Shown here: positions 17,696-25,193 of the stretch, piece by piece
Position numbering within the stretch: the first letter of the stretch is position 1
Layout: the number at the start of each line of letters is the position of its first letter
NCBI GenBank assembly: GCA_045654245.1
Contig: JAZOMX010000027.1
Location: 1-61,727 of the forward strand
DNA length: 61,727 bases
DNA from: UBA10677 sp045654245
Lineage (GTDB): Bacteria; Bacillota; Clostridia; Christensenellales; Pumilibacteraceae
Direction of reading: 5' to 3'
Program-made: the position numbers and the translations under genes
The notes under the pieces: model-generated
What the model saw: only the letters and a program-made list of their open reading frames with translations
The model's database searches: none
Told to the model about the DNA's origin: nothing

Positions 17696-17729
17696 AAAGA
17701 GTGGTAAGATTTTTACCACTCTTTTTTGT
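17696..17729 (+). terminator. mgtE terminator
   Basis: AAAGAGTGGTAA / TTACCACTCTTT stem, short loop, T-run. Confidence 0.93.
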
Positions 17730-17738
17730 TATATTACG

Positions 17739-17762
17739 TCGAGACGCCTCGACAGGCGTAAT
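17739..17762 (-). repeat. CTCGCC-type hairpin repeat, inverted copy
   Basis: Read on the minus strand it gives CGCCTGTCGAGGCGTCTCGAC. It matches the small hairpin family seen at 18244, 18266, 18364 and 32358 (stem GTCGAG / CTCGAC). Confidence 0.55.
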
Positions 17763-17814
17763 TTTGGTGTACGAATAGACAAACCGTAACGTTTTTTACC
17801 TTTGCTTTTGTTTA

Positions 17815-17939
17815 ACAATCCCACCACCGCAAGCGGTCTTTTACCTCGCGTTCGCTCGGCGCTTTGGTTACAAACAGTTCACCGAACTGTTTGTTTTACG
17901 CGTCGTGCCCGTTTCACAAGGGCGGACTGTTATAGTGGT
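17815..17939 (+). repeat. R half-repeat interrupted by a 68-bp hairpin insert
   Basis: The R sequence (ACAATCCCACCACCGCAAGC...) begins at 17815 and breaks after GCGGTC. It resumes at about 17907 (CCCGTTTCACAAGGGCGGAC) and ends TGTTATAGTGG. The insert contains an 11-bp perfect stem ACAAACAGTTC / GAACTGTTTGT (17870-17894). Confidence 0.7.
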
Positions 17940-17940
17940 A

Positions 17941-17960
17941 TTTAAAGTGCCCCCTCGTCA
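17941..17960 (+). repeat. Truncated L half-repeat
   Basis: Contains TTTAAAGTGCCCCCTCGTCA only, the first third of the L repeat. Confidence 0.7.
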
Positions 17961-17980
17961 ATGACCGTTCTTTCCTTATA

Positions 17981-18036
17981 TTTAAAGTGCCCCCTTGTCA
18001 AAGGGGGCTGGCACGTAGTGACTGGGGGATTGTAAA
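17981..18036 (+). repeat. L half-repeat, copy 1
   Basis: TTTAAAGTG, then hairpin CCCCCTT-gtca-AAGGGGG, then a GGCACGTAGTGAC hairpin, then TGGGGGATTGTAAA. It is inverted relative to the R copy at 18074, with a 37-bp spacer between them. Confidence 0.85.
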
Positions 18037-18073
18037 ACCCTAACGATTACAAAATTGCCTTTGCTTTTGTTTA

Positions 18074-18129
18074 ACAATCCCACCACCGCAAGCGGCCCCC
18101 CCCCCTTTGACAAGGGAGGACTGTTATGG
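18074..18129 (+). repeat. R half-repeat, copy 1
   Basis: ACAATCCCACC, hairpin ACCGC-aa-GCGG, a run of C, CCCTTTGACAAGGGAGGAC and TGTTATGG. It is the inverted partner of the L copy 1. Confidence 0.85.
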
Positions 18130-18155
18130 TACATAACGAACATTTTGGGCGGATA

Positions 18156-18198
18156 ATAGAAAAGACCTCTTGGAGTTTTCCAAGGGGTCTTTCTTTTT
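18156..18198. terminator. Terminator-like hairpin in the repeat region
   Basis: AAAGACCTCTTGGA / TCCAAGGGGTCTTT (one G-T pair) with a T-run on the plus side and a weaker one on the minus side. It could end leftward transcripts from the surface-protein gene. Confidence 0.65.
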
Positions 18199-18243
18199 TG
18201 TTTTGTTTTTAGCAAGGTTTGGTAGAATTACCTACCAAATACC

Positions 18244-18284
18244 TGCCCGTGGGGGCTTCCCCACCTCGCCCGTGGGGGCTTCCC
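18244..18284 (+). repeat. Two tandem CTCGCC-type hairpin repeats
   Basis: GCCCGTGGGGGCTTCCCCAC and then CGCCCGTGGGGGCTTCCCC. The stem GTGGGG / CCCCAC closes a GCTT loop. The copy at 18364 keeps the GCTT loop but has stem GTCGAG / CTCGAC. Confidence 0.6.
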
Positions 18285-18363
18285 CTCTTCGTTAATCGTT
18301 TTGCCAACCAACAAGCAGGGGCGCGGTGTTATAGTTTATCGTTTTCGTAAACTATTTCGCGAC

Positions 18364-18387
18364 ACTCGCCCGTCGAGGCTTCTCGAC
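18364..18387 (+). repeat. CTCGCC-type hairpin repeat abutting the surface-protein stop
   Basis: CTCGCCCGT then GTCGAG-gctt-CTCGAC. The arm reaches the last base of the neighbouring stop codon. Confidence 0.6.
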
Positions 18388-21300
18388 TATTTTCTCTTCG
18401 TTACGAATACTACTGCAAGAGCGGATAGAACTACTGCGAGAAGTCCTACAGCCTCTTTGCCACAGCCTTCGCTTTCTTTCTCAGAAGCGTCGGGAGCAAC
18501 GGACTCGGTAACCTCGATGAACTTAGCGGTAAGAGTTATATCAGCGGTAATTTCAGTACCGAAATCGAACTTAGCGTCGCCAACATACCAGCCAACGAAC
18601 TCATAGCCATCCTTAGTGGGATTAGCAGGTTTCTGAGCGAGTGCGCCAACTACAACGGACTGAGCAGGAGCCTCACCAGTACCACCGTTAAGGTCGAAGG
18701 TAACGGTAACGTTAGCAGGAGTCCAAATAGCGGTTAGAGCCATATTGCTAGAAACGATAGAATCGAAATCGTAAACGGTAGCGCCATACAACCAACCACC
18801 GAAAGTAAATCCAGCCTTAGTCGGGTCAGCGGGTTTAGTAACCTTTCCGCCGAAAGTAATGGTCTGAGATGCAATACCGTCAGAGAAGGTAACAACGAAG
18901 TCGTTGATTTCCCATCTAGCGGTAAGAGATACGTTACCAGTAACTATGGTATCGAAGTCGTAAGACTCGGTAGCACCTGCCTCGAACCAACCAAGGAACA
19001 AGTAACCAACCTTAGAAACGCTAGGCTCGGTTACTTTTCCGTCGTAGTAAATGGTTTGGTCAGCAACTGCACTGCCACCGTCGCTGTTAAAGGTTGCGGT
19101 GAACGCATTTGCTTGCCATCTAGCGGTAAGAGCGTAGTTAGTAGTAGAGTATTGAGTGATTTCCTCAACCTTGTTATTGCTTCCGTCGAACCAGCCAACG
19201 AAGGTGTAACCAGTCTTGGTAACGTTCGTGGGGAGAGCAAAGGTTGCGTCGTCGTAAGCGTATTCAACCTTGTAATCAGTACCAGGAGTACCTGCGAGTA
19301 CGCCACCGTTTGCGTCGTACGAAATCGTAAACGTAATGTCAGCAAACGCAGTTACAGTTGCCTCCAAGGTGCTTGCGTTAGCGATATCAGCGTAAGCAAC
19401 CATAAAGGAAAGTTGTGCGCCAGTTAGGTCAACGTCAACAATCTTCTCAACGCCGTCAATCTTTGCAGAAGTGATTGCGTATCCACTAGCAGGAGTAATC
19501 TTAACGTTTACGTATCCGTCCTCGGTAAGAGTGTAGTTAGGTAGCGCTCCGCCAAGACCATTATTATCGGTAGTATCAACCGTAATCTTGGTTGCGTCGT
19601 TAGTCGAAAGAGCAATCGTCTTAGTGGTAACCTTAATAGTCTTTTCAATGTTTTCTCTGTTGCTGAACTTGTAAACGAGCGTGTAAGTACCAAACTCGGT
19701 AGCCGTGAAGTTTGCGCCAGGAGCAAGGTCAGCATTTACAACCGTGCCATCGGGTTTCTTAACGTCAACCGTATAACCCTCTACTGCACCAGTTGCTACA
19801 CCACCCTCAGCGAGAACGTTGTAGTACTCGGTAACGGCAGGAAGAGTTACGGTATCGCCAACTTTATAGAAATTATTGTCGTCAGCAACCGTTTTTGCAA
19901 CTTTTACACCGTTGTTGGCGTAAGCGCCACTGTACTGAGCAAGGCTTTGTCCGTCAAGGTTCATAAGAAGGATAGACGCCCTCTCTGCCTTTCCGCTAGG
20001 AGCGTAAGTGCTATTCGAAGTATCGCCAGTATAATTATCATCTCCAGCGAAAGTAAACTTGAACGAAACAGTTAGTTCGTTACCAAGCGCGTTTCCGCTG
20101 TGCTGGTCTTGATAATGATAGGTCTCTTTTTGCTCGGGAGTGGGGTCAAGGTGTACTAGGAGCGTATTATCTCCCAAAGTCTGTCCCGTACCAAACGAAA
20201 GAGTTTGCTCTGCCTTGTTGTAGTAAAGAGTTACTTTTCCAGCGTAGTAACCACTCATACCGTTAGAACCGGTAACGAATGCGCCACCAGTATACCACTG
20301 GTCTGTCCTATGACGAAGTTGTAGGTTTTCCTTACCGTTAGCGTGTACTCTAACTAGGATATTATCGCAAGTCGCTACTCCACCGTAATAGTTTGCACTT
20401 CCACTTCCAGAAGGAATTTGATAATCCATATAGATTTCAACGTACTTGCCGTTCTCGTCGGTAAGAGTAATCGTGAAATTATTAATGGAGCGTTGTACTT
20501 GCTCGTTTGCAAATACGAAATCAAATAAAGGTTTAGTATTATCGTTGTCGCCAACGTAAATTTTCTTGTCAAGAGTTGCCGTTACGCTCTCTTCTAATCC
20601 ACTAGTAGGACGGTCAACGGAAACGAGTAAACCGTCGGTGTTTCTAGCCGATACACCGTGATGGTCTTTATCCAATGCATTAAACGGAGCAGGAGTAAAC
20701 ATAGCAACGGGGTTGTTAAGTCCTTGACTTATCGTTGCGCCGTCAACTTCGCCATACTGACTTCCGTCGTAAGCAAATGCGTATGCTTTTGCTACTACTC
20801 CGTCGCCTTCGCCAAGGTATTCAATCGTATTTAGTCCAGCAACTGCGGTGAAAGAGGTTACTCCCTTTTCGTAAGCAACCGCCTCTCCGCCGTTAACTCT
20901 AACTTTTGCTACGGTAATATCCGTTCTCTCGGTAAATTCTCCCGTAATCTTCTTGCTCGTGGGAGCAGGAACGATTACGCTCTCGCCTACTACTGCTTTA
21001 ATATTAGCGTTGTAGTTGTCGGCAGTAATCGGAGTTACTAATCCAGCAGTATAACTACCGTCTTGTTTCTCCAAAAGGCTGTAAGATAGGTCTTTGCCGT
21101 CAACGTTTTTAACTACTAGGTCACCACCACCAGCAGTGTTGAAAATCATAATACCAACTTCGTCCGTCTTAAAGCCTTCCCAAAGAACACGGGGTTCAAG
21201 TCCGTTATCGTTATCCGTATCGTCGAAATCACGGATAAGCGTGTTGTTGATGTAAACTGCTTTGTTTGCGTTGTCATACTGAACTTTAATCTCGGTATGT

Positions 21301-22991
21301 CCAAAGCCGTTTCCAAGTCCAGACAAGTGAATGTTACCTTGAGTTTTGTCAGCGCCACGAGTACCCCAAGGCGTTTGTCCAGTTGCGGACGCCTGAGCGT
21401 GCGTAGTTGCGTTGTTGAAGTTGTACACCGTTAGAGTAAAGTAGTTGTTGATATTTGCCTTTTCATAAACTAGTATGGTCATACCACGAAGAGCATCAAT
21501 CGTGTTGTTTACTTTAGAAACAGGCGTTGCCGAAACAAGCGTAGTGCTTGCGGTGTTGTCCGAAATCTTAACCGAAGGAATATGTACGTAAGACTTTCCT
21601 AGTTTTTGCTCTTGGCCACCAGAAGTAGCGCGAGCCCATACGTCAGCATAAGTAACGATAGCACCTGAGTTACCTAGCGAATTTTGAGCGTAAGCAGGAA
21701 GTTTGCTAGCCCCAGTAGTTAGGTCGGTGGGGAAAGAAACGGTTGCTACACCTACTCCGTCGGTTGCTTTCTTCGCCTCGAAGATATTAGCGTATTCGTT
21801 CTCAAAGCCAGCAACTACCGCGGTAATCGTTTCGGATACTACGGTGGTAGTGCTCTCTACCGTCTTGGTGCGGTAAATATAATACTTTCCACTCTCGGTT
21901 GCAGTGAACACGTTATCTAATAAAGTATCAGCGGTAACGTCTTCTTTGTTTTCGTTATAAACGGTGGTCGTCCAGCCCTCGTCCTCGCCTACGGCAAGTT
22001 CTTCGCCGTCGCGTCTTTCAAGAGCAGGAACGGCATAAGCCTCACCTACGGGCAAAGTGGTCTCTCCACCAGCCACGTATGCGCTTTTACTTACTACGCC
22101 GTCAGTTAGATTATAACCTGCAAGATAACCTAAACCATTGTGAGTAAGGTCAAGTCCGTTAAGAGCGGTTACTACTACGCCGTAGTTTAGAATAGTGGGG
22201 GAAGTAGGTGCAGTTGCTCCACCACCAGAGTTATGCGAAATCTTAATTCTAACGGGCCCAGTAAATCCAGCAAACGCAGTATCGCCACCGTTGGTAGCGC
22301 CCTCGTCAACGCCTTCGGTGCTAGCGTCGTCGGTGGCGTCAAGGTCACGAACGAGTACCTTTTCTCCGCTTGCGTTGTTGGTGTAAATCGCCTTTTCGCT
22401 TGCGTCGTAGTAAATCGTTAGGTCATTTACGTCAATACTAGTACCAGTCGTACCGCTTACGAACGCACCGTTCTCCATACCGCCTTTAAGCGATTGTCCA
22501 CCTGCTTGAACGTAAATGGCGTTGTTGGTACTACCAACTATATAGCCGTATTCCTGACTTGCCTTTGCAAAATATACGTCGATATAGTTCGTTCCGTCGT
22601 GCAATTGCACTTTATACGAACGCCAAGCGTTGTTGGAATTAAACGAAATTAGCGCGTCGTCCTTCGTTGCGTTGGTCACGTCAATCAATTTCGCCTTGGC
22701 TTCCACCGGGTAGTCGGCAGTACTGCCTTGCTTTGCAAGAGGCAAAGCAATACCCGTGTATTGTTGCGAGGTAGTAACTCCCGAAATGTTCGTGGTCGCT
22801 ACTGCAGGCGAAAGATACTGCTGATAAGTAGTATTCGTTGCCGAAAACTCGAACAAGCCGACTGCGTTAGCAGCGAAAGCAACTTCTGCTTTTGCCGTTT
22901 CTTTCTTGTTGAAAGTAAGCGCAAAAGGCGCAGAAAGCATTAGCGCGAAAGCAAGTACTAACGACACTACGAGACTTTTTTTCTTTCTCAT
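18387..22991 (-). CDS. Large secreted surface protein with InlB-type (Flg_new) repeats and a C-terminal Cys/TM anchor
   Basis: A 1534-residue predicted exported protein. The start at 22991 (MRKKKSLVVSLVLAFALML, a Sec signal peptide) has AAGGAG upstream, while an in-frame start 42 bp earlier lacks support. About residues 45-1050 hold three similar lectin-like beta-sandwich modules, each ending near DGKDLSY or DGQSL, interleaved with Ig-like segments. Four to five InlB B-repeats follow (GYTFVGWF, GYLFLGWFE, GFTFGGWLY and GYEFVGWYV) with the T-x-x-W spacing. The end is an acidic linker, SEGCGKEAVG, a hydrophobic helix and KRK. There is no LPXTG. A role in adhesion or glycan binding is inferred. 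Confidence 0.85.
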   Translation of the reverse strand: MRKKKSLVVSLVLAFALMLSAPFALTFNKKETAKAEVAFAANAVGLFEFSATNTTYQQYLSPAVATTNISGVTTSQQYTGIALPLAKQGSTADYPVEAKAKLIDVTNATKDDALISFNSNNAWRSYKVQLHDGTNYIDVYFAKASQEYGYIVGSTNNAIYVQAGGQSLKGGMENGAFVSGTTGTSIDVNDLTIYYDASEKAIYTNNASGEKVLVRDLDATDDASTEGVDEGATNGGDTAFAGFTGPVRIKISHNSGGGATAPTSPTILNYGVVVTALNGLDLTHNGLGYLAGYNLTDGVVSKSAYVAGGETTLPVGEAYAVPALERRDGEELAVGEDEGWTTTVYNENKEDVTADTLLDNVFTATESGKYYIYRTKTVESTTTVVSETITAVVAGFENEYANIFEAKKATDGVGVATVSFPTDLTTGASKLPAYAQNSLGNSGAIVTYADVWARATSGGQEQKLGKSYVHIPSVKISDNTASTTLVSATPVSKVNNTIDALRGMTILVYEKANINNYFTLTVYNFNNATTHAQASATGQTPWGTRGADKTQGNIHLSGLGNGFGHTEIKVQYDNANKAVYINNTLIRDFDDTDNDNGLEPRVLWEGFKTDEVGIMIFNTAGGGDLVVKNVDGKDLSYSLLEKQDGSYTAGLVTPITADNYNANIKAVVGESVIVPAPTSKKITGEFTERTDITVAKVRVNGGEAVAYEKGVTSFTAVAGLNTIEYLGEGDGVVAKAYAFAYDGSQYGEVDGATISQGLNNPVAMFTPAPFNALDKDHHGVSARNTDGLLVSVDRPTSGLEESVTATLDKKIYVGDNDNTKPLFDFVFANEQVQRSINNFTITLTDENGKYVEIYMDYQIPSGSGSANYYGGVATCDNILVRVHANGKENLQLRHRTDQWYTGGAFVTGSNGMSGYYAGKVTLYYNKAEQTLSFGTGQTLGDNTLLVHLDPTPEQKETYHYQDQHSGNALGNELTVSFKFTFAGDDNYTGDTSNSTYAPSGKAERASILLMNLDGQSLAQYSGAYANNGVKVAKTVADDNNFYKVGDTVTLPAVTEYYNVLAEGGVATGAVEGYTVDVKKPDGTVVNADLAPGANFTATEFGTYTLVYKFSNRENIEKTIKVTTKTIALSTNDATKITVDTTDNNGLGGALPNYTLTEDGYVNVKITPASGYAITSAKIDGVEKIVDVDLTGAQLSFMVAYADIANASTLEATVTAFADITFTISYDANGGVLAGTPGTDYKVEYAYDDATFALPTNVTKTGYTFVGWFDGSNNKVEEITQYSTTNYALTARWQANAFTATFNSDGGSAVADQTIYYDGKVTEPSVSKVGYLFLGWFEAGATESYDFDTIVTGNVSLTARWEINDFVVTFSDGIASQTITFGGKVTKPADPTKAGFTFGGWLYGATVYDFDSIVSSNMALTAIWTPANVTVTFDLNGGTGEAPAQSVVVGALAQKPANPTKDGYEFVGWYVGDAKFDFGTEITADITLTAKFIEVTESVAPDASEKESEGCGKEAVGLLAVVLSALAVVFVTKRK

Positions 22992-23065
22992 TTTCCTTTT
23001 TCTCCTTATATAAATTTTTATTGTTTTTGCCAAAATGGTGCATTAAGGCAATTTTCTATGCTACT

Positions 23066-23094
23066 ATTATACACCTATAAAACGCACAAGTCAA
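23066..23094 (-). promoter_or_regulatory. Promoter of the large surface protein
   Basis: Minus-strand TTGACT (23089-23094), 17-bp spacer, TATAAT (23066-23071). The leader is about 70 nt. Confidence 0.88.
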
Positions 23095-23185
23095 TAAAAT
23101 AAAAAACTTTTTTGTATGATATTTAAGTTTTGTTATACAAAAAGTAGCATTTTTTAGACGTTCTTTGGTGGCAACCGTTCTTTTT

Positions 23186-23272
23186 CCTTATATTTAAAGT
23201 GCCCCTCGTCAAATCCCGTATTTATCCTTATATTTAAAGTGCCCCTCGTCAAACCCCGTATTTATCCTTATA
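23186..23272 (+). repeat. Two 40-bp tandem truncated L units
   Basis: Units start at 23186 and 23226, and the next full L copy keeps the same register at 23266. Each has CCTTATATTTAAAGTGCCCC, then TCGTCAAA and CCCGTATTTAT. Confidence 0.8.
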
Positions 23273-23328
23273 TTTAAAGTGCCCCCTTGTCAAAGGGGGC
23301 TGTCACATTGTGACTGGGGGATTGTAAA
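23273..23328 (+). repeat. L half-repeat, copy 2
   Basis: Full L repeat with hairpins CCCCCTT/AAGGGGG and GTCACATTGTGAC, ending GGGGGATTGTAAA. The spacer that follows resembles that after copy 1 (CCTAACGATTACAAAATT). Confidence 0.88.
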
Positions 23329-23365
23329 ATCCTAACGATTACAAAATTACCCTTGTTTTGTTCGA

Positions 23366-23428
23366 CAATCCCACCACCGCAAGCGGTATCATTTTAACAA
23401 TCCCACCACCGCAAGCGGTATCATTTTA
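23366..23428 (+). repeat. Two 32-bp tandem truncated R units
   Basis: CAATCCCACCACCGCAAGCG followed by GTATCATTTTAA, repeated at 23366 and 23398 and leading in register into the full R copy at 23430. Confidence 0.82.
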
Positions 23429-23487
23429 ACAATCCCACCACCGCAAGCGGTCCCCCGCCCTTTGACAAGGGCGGACAATTATAGTGG
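23429..23487 (+). repeat. R half-repeat, copy 2
   Basis: ACAATCCCACC, ACCGC-aa-GCGGT hairpin, CCGCCCTT-tgac-AAGGGCGG hairpin, then ACAATTATAGTGG. Confidence 0.88.
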
Positions 23488-23489
23488 TG

Positions 23490-23545
23490 TTTAAAGTGCC
23501 CCCTTGTCAAAGGGGGCTGTCACATTGTGACTGGGGGATTGTAAA
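23490..23545 (+). repeat. L half-repeat, copy 3 (left flank of the DUF559 gene)
   Basis: Same L sequence as copy 2 apart from end positions. It lies directly against R copy 2 on one side and 16 bp from the DUF559 stop on the other. Confidence 0.88.
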
Positions 23546-23561
23546 GGAACTTATAAAATCG

Positions 23562-23915
23562 CTATTCCTTATTTATATAATCATCTATTCGCTGACAAAC
23601 GTCACTAAATCGCAACCAAATATCTTTATTCGTAAATCTTAATACCGTTATCCCAAACTGACGTAAAAATTCCGTTCGTTTATTATCGTATAAAATTTCT
23701 TTATCTTCAAAATGTTGCGAACCGTCTATTTCAACGACTAACTTTACCGCAGGACAATAAAAATCCACAATATAGTTTCCTATCACTTTTTGGCGTAGAA
23801 ACTTTTGTGGATATTCTTTCAAAAAATCAAACCATAAATGACACTCTTCTTTCGTCATTTTTTTTCGTAGATTTTTCGCTAGTACCGTTAGTTCTTTTTT
23901 ATGTTTGAACGGCAT
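23562..23915 (-). CDS. DUF559 (Vsr-like PD-(D/E)XK fold) endonuclease-domain protein
   Basis: A 117-residue single-domain protein. KNLRKKMTKEECHLWFDFL near the N-terminus, FLRQKVIGNYIVDFYCP in the middle, LVVEIDGSQH with the Asp/Glu-x-Asp nuclease residues, and FGITVLRFTN toward the end define DUF559, related to the Vsr mismatch endonuclease. The putative catalytic residues are intact. No methyltransferase or other restriction gene is near. It is flanked on both sides by L and R palindromic repeats, whose family is abundant within 6 kb, and this suggests a link to repeat spread or maintenance. The biochemical function of this small family is not established. Confidence 0.85.
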   Translation of the reverse strand: MPFKHKKELTVLAKNLRKKMTKEECHLWFDFLKEYPQKFLRQKVIGNYIVDFYCPAVKLVVEIDGSQHFEDKEILYDNKRTEFLRQFGITVLRFTNKDIWLRFSDVCQRIDDYINKE

Positions 23916-23956
23916 TTCTTTTCCCTCTTGTAATAATTATTTTTCTTTGTCTTTTT

Positions 23957-24004
23957 ACAATCCCACCACCGCAAGCGGTCCCCCGCCCTTTGACAAGGGC
24001 GGAC
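23957..24004 (+). repeat. R half-repeat, copy 3 (right flank of the DUF559 gene)
   Basis: ACAATCCCACC, ACCGC-aa-GCGGT, CCGCCCTT-tgac-AAGGGCGG, AC. It is in inverted relation to L copy 3. Confidence 0.88.
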
Positions 24005-24022
24005 GTGTACTCTTCTATATTT

Positions 24023-24091
24023 ACCCACCACCCACAAGGGCGGACGTAGTGCTTTTCTGTATTTTCCTACCACCCACAAAGGCGGACGTGG
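24023..24091 (+). repeat. Two degenerate R remnants
   Basis: ACCCACCACCCACAAGGGCG and CTACCACCCACAAAGGCGG, 44 bp apart, each followed by GACGT. They keep the ends of R but have lost both hairpins. Confidence 0.7.
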
Positions 24092-24098
24092 TTCGGTA

Positions 24099-24154
24099 TT
24101 TAAAGTGCCCCCTTGTCAAAGGGGGCTGTCACATAGTGACTGGGGGATTGTAAA
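24099..24154 (+). repeat. L half-repeat, copy 4
   Basis: Full L repeat with a GTCACATAGTGAC inner hairpin. It ends 16 bp before the ddh stop codon. Confidence 0.88.
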
Positions 24155-24169
24155 AAACTTACAAAATCA

Positions 24170-25153
24170 TTACACTAGCGTTTTTAGTAAGGTTTCTCTA
24201 TCTAGTGGCGATAGGTACGCAGGCGGTATATCAAGCACCGTTTTGCAACCGAAGTTGCCCTCTTTATAAAGCCGAGCAACCGCTCTTGCGTACGCGACGA
24301 TTATCGACGCCGTAAATTCGGGGTTAGAGTCGAGTTTGAGCGAATACTCTATTATATGCGAGTTTTTGCCGTCGCCCGTTTTGCCCGTTCTTATTACGAA
24401 TCCGCCGTGAGGAATACCAGAGTGGTTCTTCTTCATTTCTTCCGCCGTGATAAAATGCACGGTGGTATCGTAATCGGCAAAGTAGTTGGGCATAGTTACG
24501 ATTTCTCGCTCTATCCTCTCTTTGTCTGCGCTTTCTTCTGCCACTACGAAACACTCACGCAAATGCTTTTCTCTCGTTGTTAGGCAAGGATTTTCACCCG
24601 CTCTTACTTGCTCTAGCGCACTTTCTATCGGTACGGTGTACTGCTTTGCGTCAAGCACGCCCTCTATTCTTCTAATCGCATCCGAGTGCCCTTGGCTTAC
24701 TCCCTTGCCCCAAAAAGTATAGTCCTTTCCGTCGGGCAAAAACGCTCCGCCGTACGCTCTTGCTATTGAGAACGCACCAGGGTCCCAACCTGCCGAAATT
24801 ACCGCTACTTTCCCGTTCGCTTTCGCTACCTCGTCCACGTTACCGAAATGCTCGAAAATGCGTGCGTGCGTATCAAAACTATCAACCAGGTTGAAAGTCT
24901 TGGCTAGCATAGGAGTTTGCTCGGGTAAATCCGTTGCACTTCCTCCGCACATTATCATTACGTCAATGCTATCCGCCATACTCTCTACTTCGCTTGCGTG
25001 CATAACCTTTACGCCACCATAAACCGTTTTTACCGTTTCGGGCGCTCGGCGTGTAAATATTGCCACAAGTTCCATATCGGCGTTTTGACGAATTGCGCTT
25101 TCTACTCCTCGTCCTAAATTACCATATCCGTATATGCCTACTCTAATACTCAT
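24170..25153 (-). CDS. ddh: meso-Diaminopimelate D-dehydrogenase
   Basis: A 327-residue NADPH-dependent enzyme converting L-tetrahydrodipicolinate and ammonia directly to meso-diaminopimelate, for lysine and peptidoglycan. It has the Rossmann motif GIYGYGNLGRGVE at the N-terminus, then MCGGSATDLP, VDSFDTHARI, SAGWDPGAFS and the substrate-site WGKGVSQGHSDAIRR. These segments are characteristic of Ddh. It follows the glycosidase-like gene by 40 bp in the same direction. Its 3' end abuts a palindromic repeat, so the terminator is not clear. Confidence 0.95.
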   Translation of the reverse strand: MSIRVGIYGYGNLGRGVESAIRQNADMELVAIFTRRAPETVKTVYGGVKVMHASEVESMADSIDVMIMCGGSATDLPEQTPMLAKTFNLVDSFDTHARIFEHFGNVDEVAKANGKVAVISAGWDPGAFSIARAYGGAFLPDGKDYTFWGKGVSQGHSDAIRRIEGVLDAKQYTVPIESALEQVRAGENPCLTTREKHLRECFVVAEESADKERIEREIVTMPNYFADYDTTVHFITAEEMKKNHSGIPHGGFVIRTGKTGDGKNSHIIEYSLKLDSNPEFTASIIVAYARAVARLYKEGNFGCKTVLDIPPAYLSPLDRETLLKTLV

Positions 25154-25193
25154 TGTAGTAATTCCTTTTTCTTTATAATTTATTATATATCTG

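Larger units (their letters stand above)
23490..24004. mobile_element. Putative DUF559-carrying palindromic element
   Basis: The DUF559 gene sits between an L half-repeat (23490-23545) and an inverted R half-repeat (23957-24004), in the same order as the gene-less L-spacer-R copies at 17981-18129 and 23273-23487. The layout resembles an autonomous element with non-autonomous derivatives. Mobility and the role of DUF559 are inferred. No target-site duplication was recognised. Confidence 0.45.

Noticed and set aside
17982..18215. Open frame of 77 codons on the minus strand
   Set aside because: It lies entirely across L and R repeats and an inverted terminator, and has no ribosome site or protein-like composition.
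23186..23487. Direct repeats of 40 and 32 bp suggestive of a CRISPR array
   Set aside because: There are only two to three units each, with no unique spacers between them and no cas genes. They are truncated copies of the palindromic half-repeats.
23905..24153. Open frame of 82 codons on the plus strand
   Set aside because: It is composed of R and L repeat copies, with Pro/Thr-rich translation arising from the repeats.
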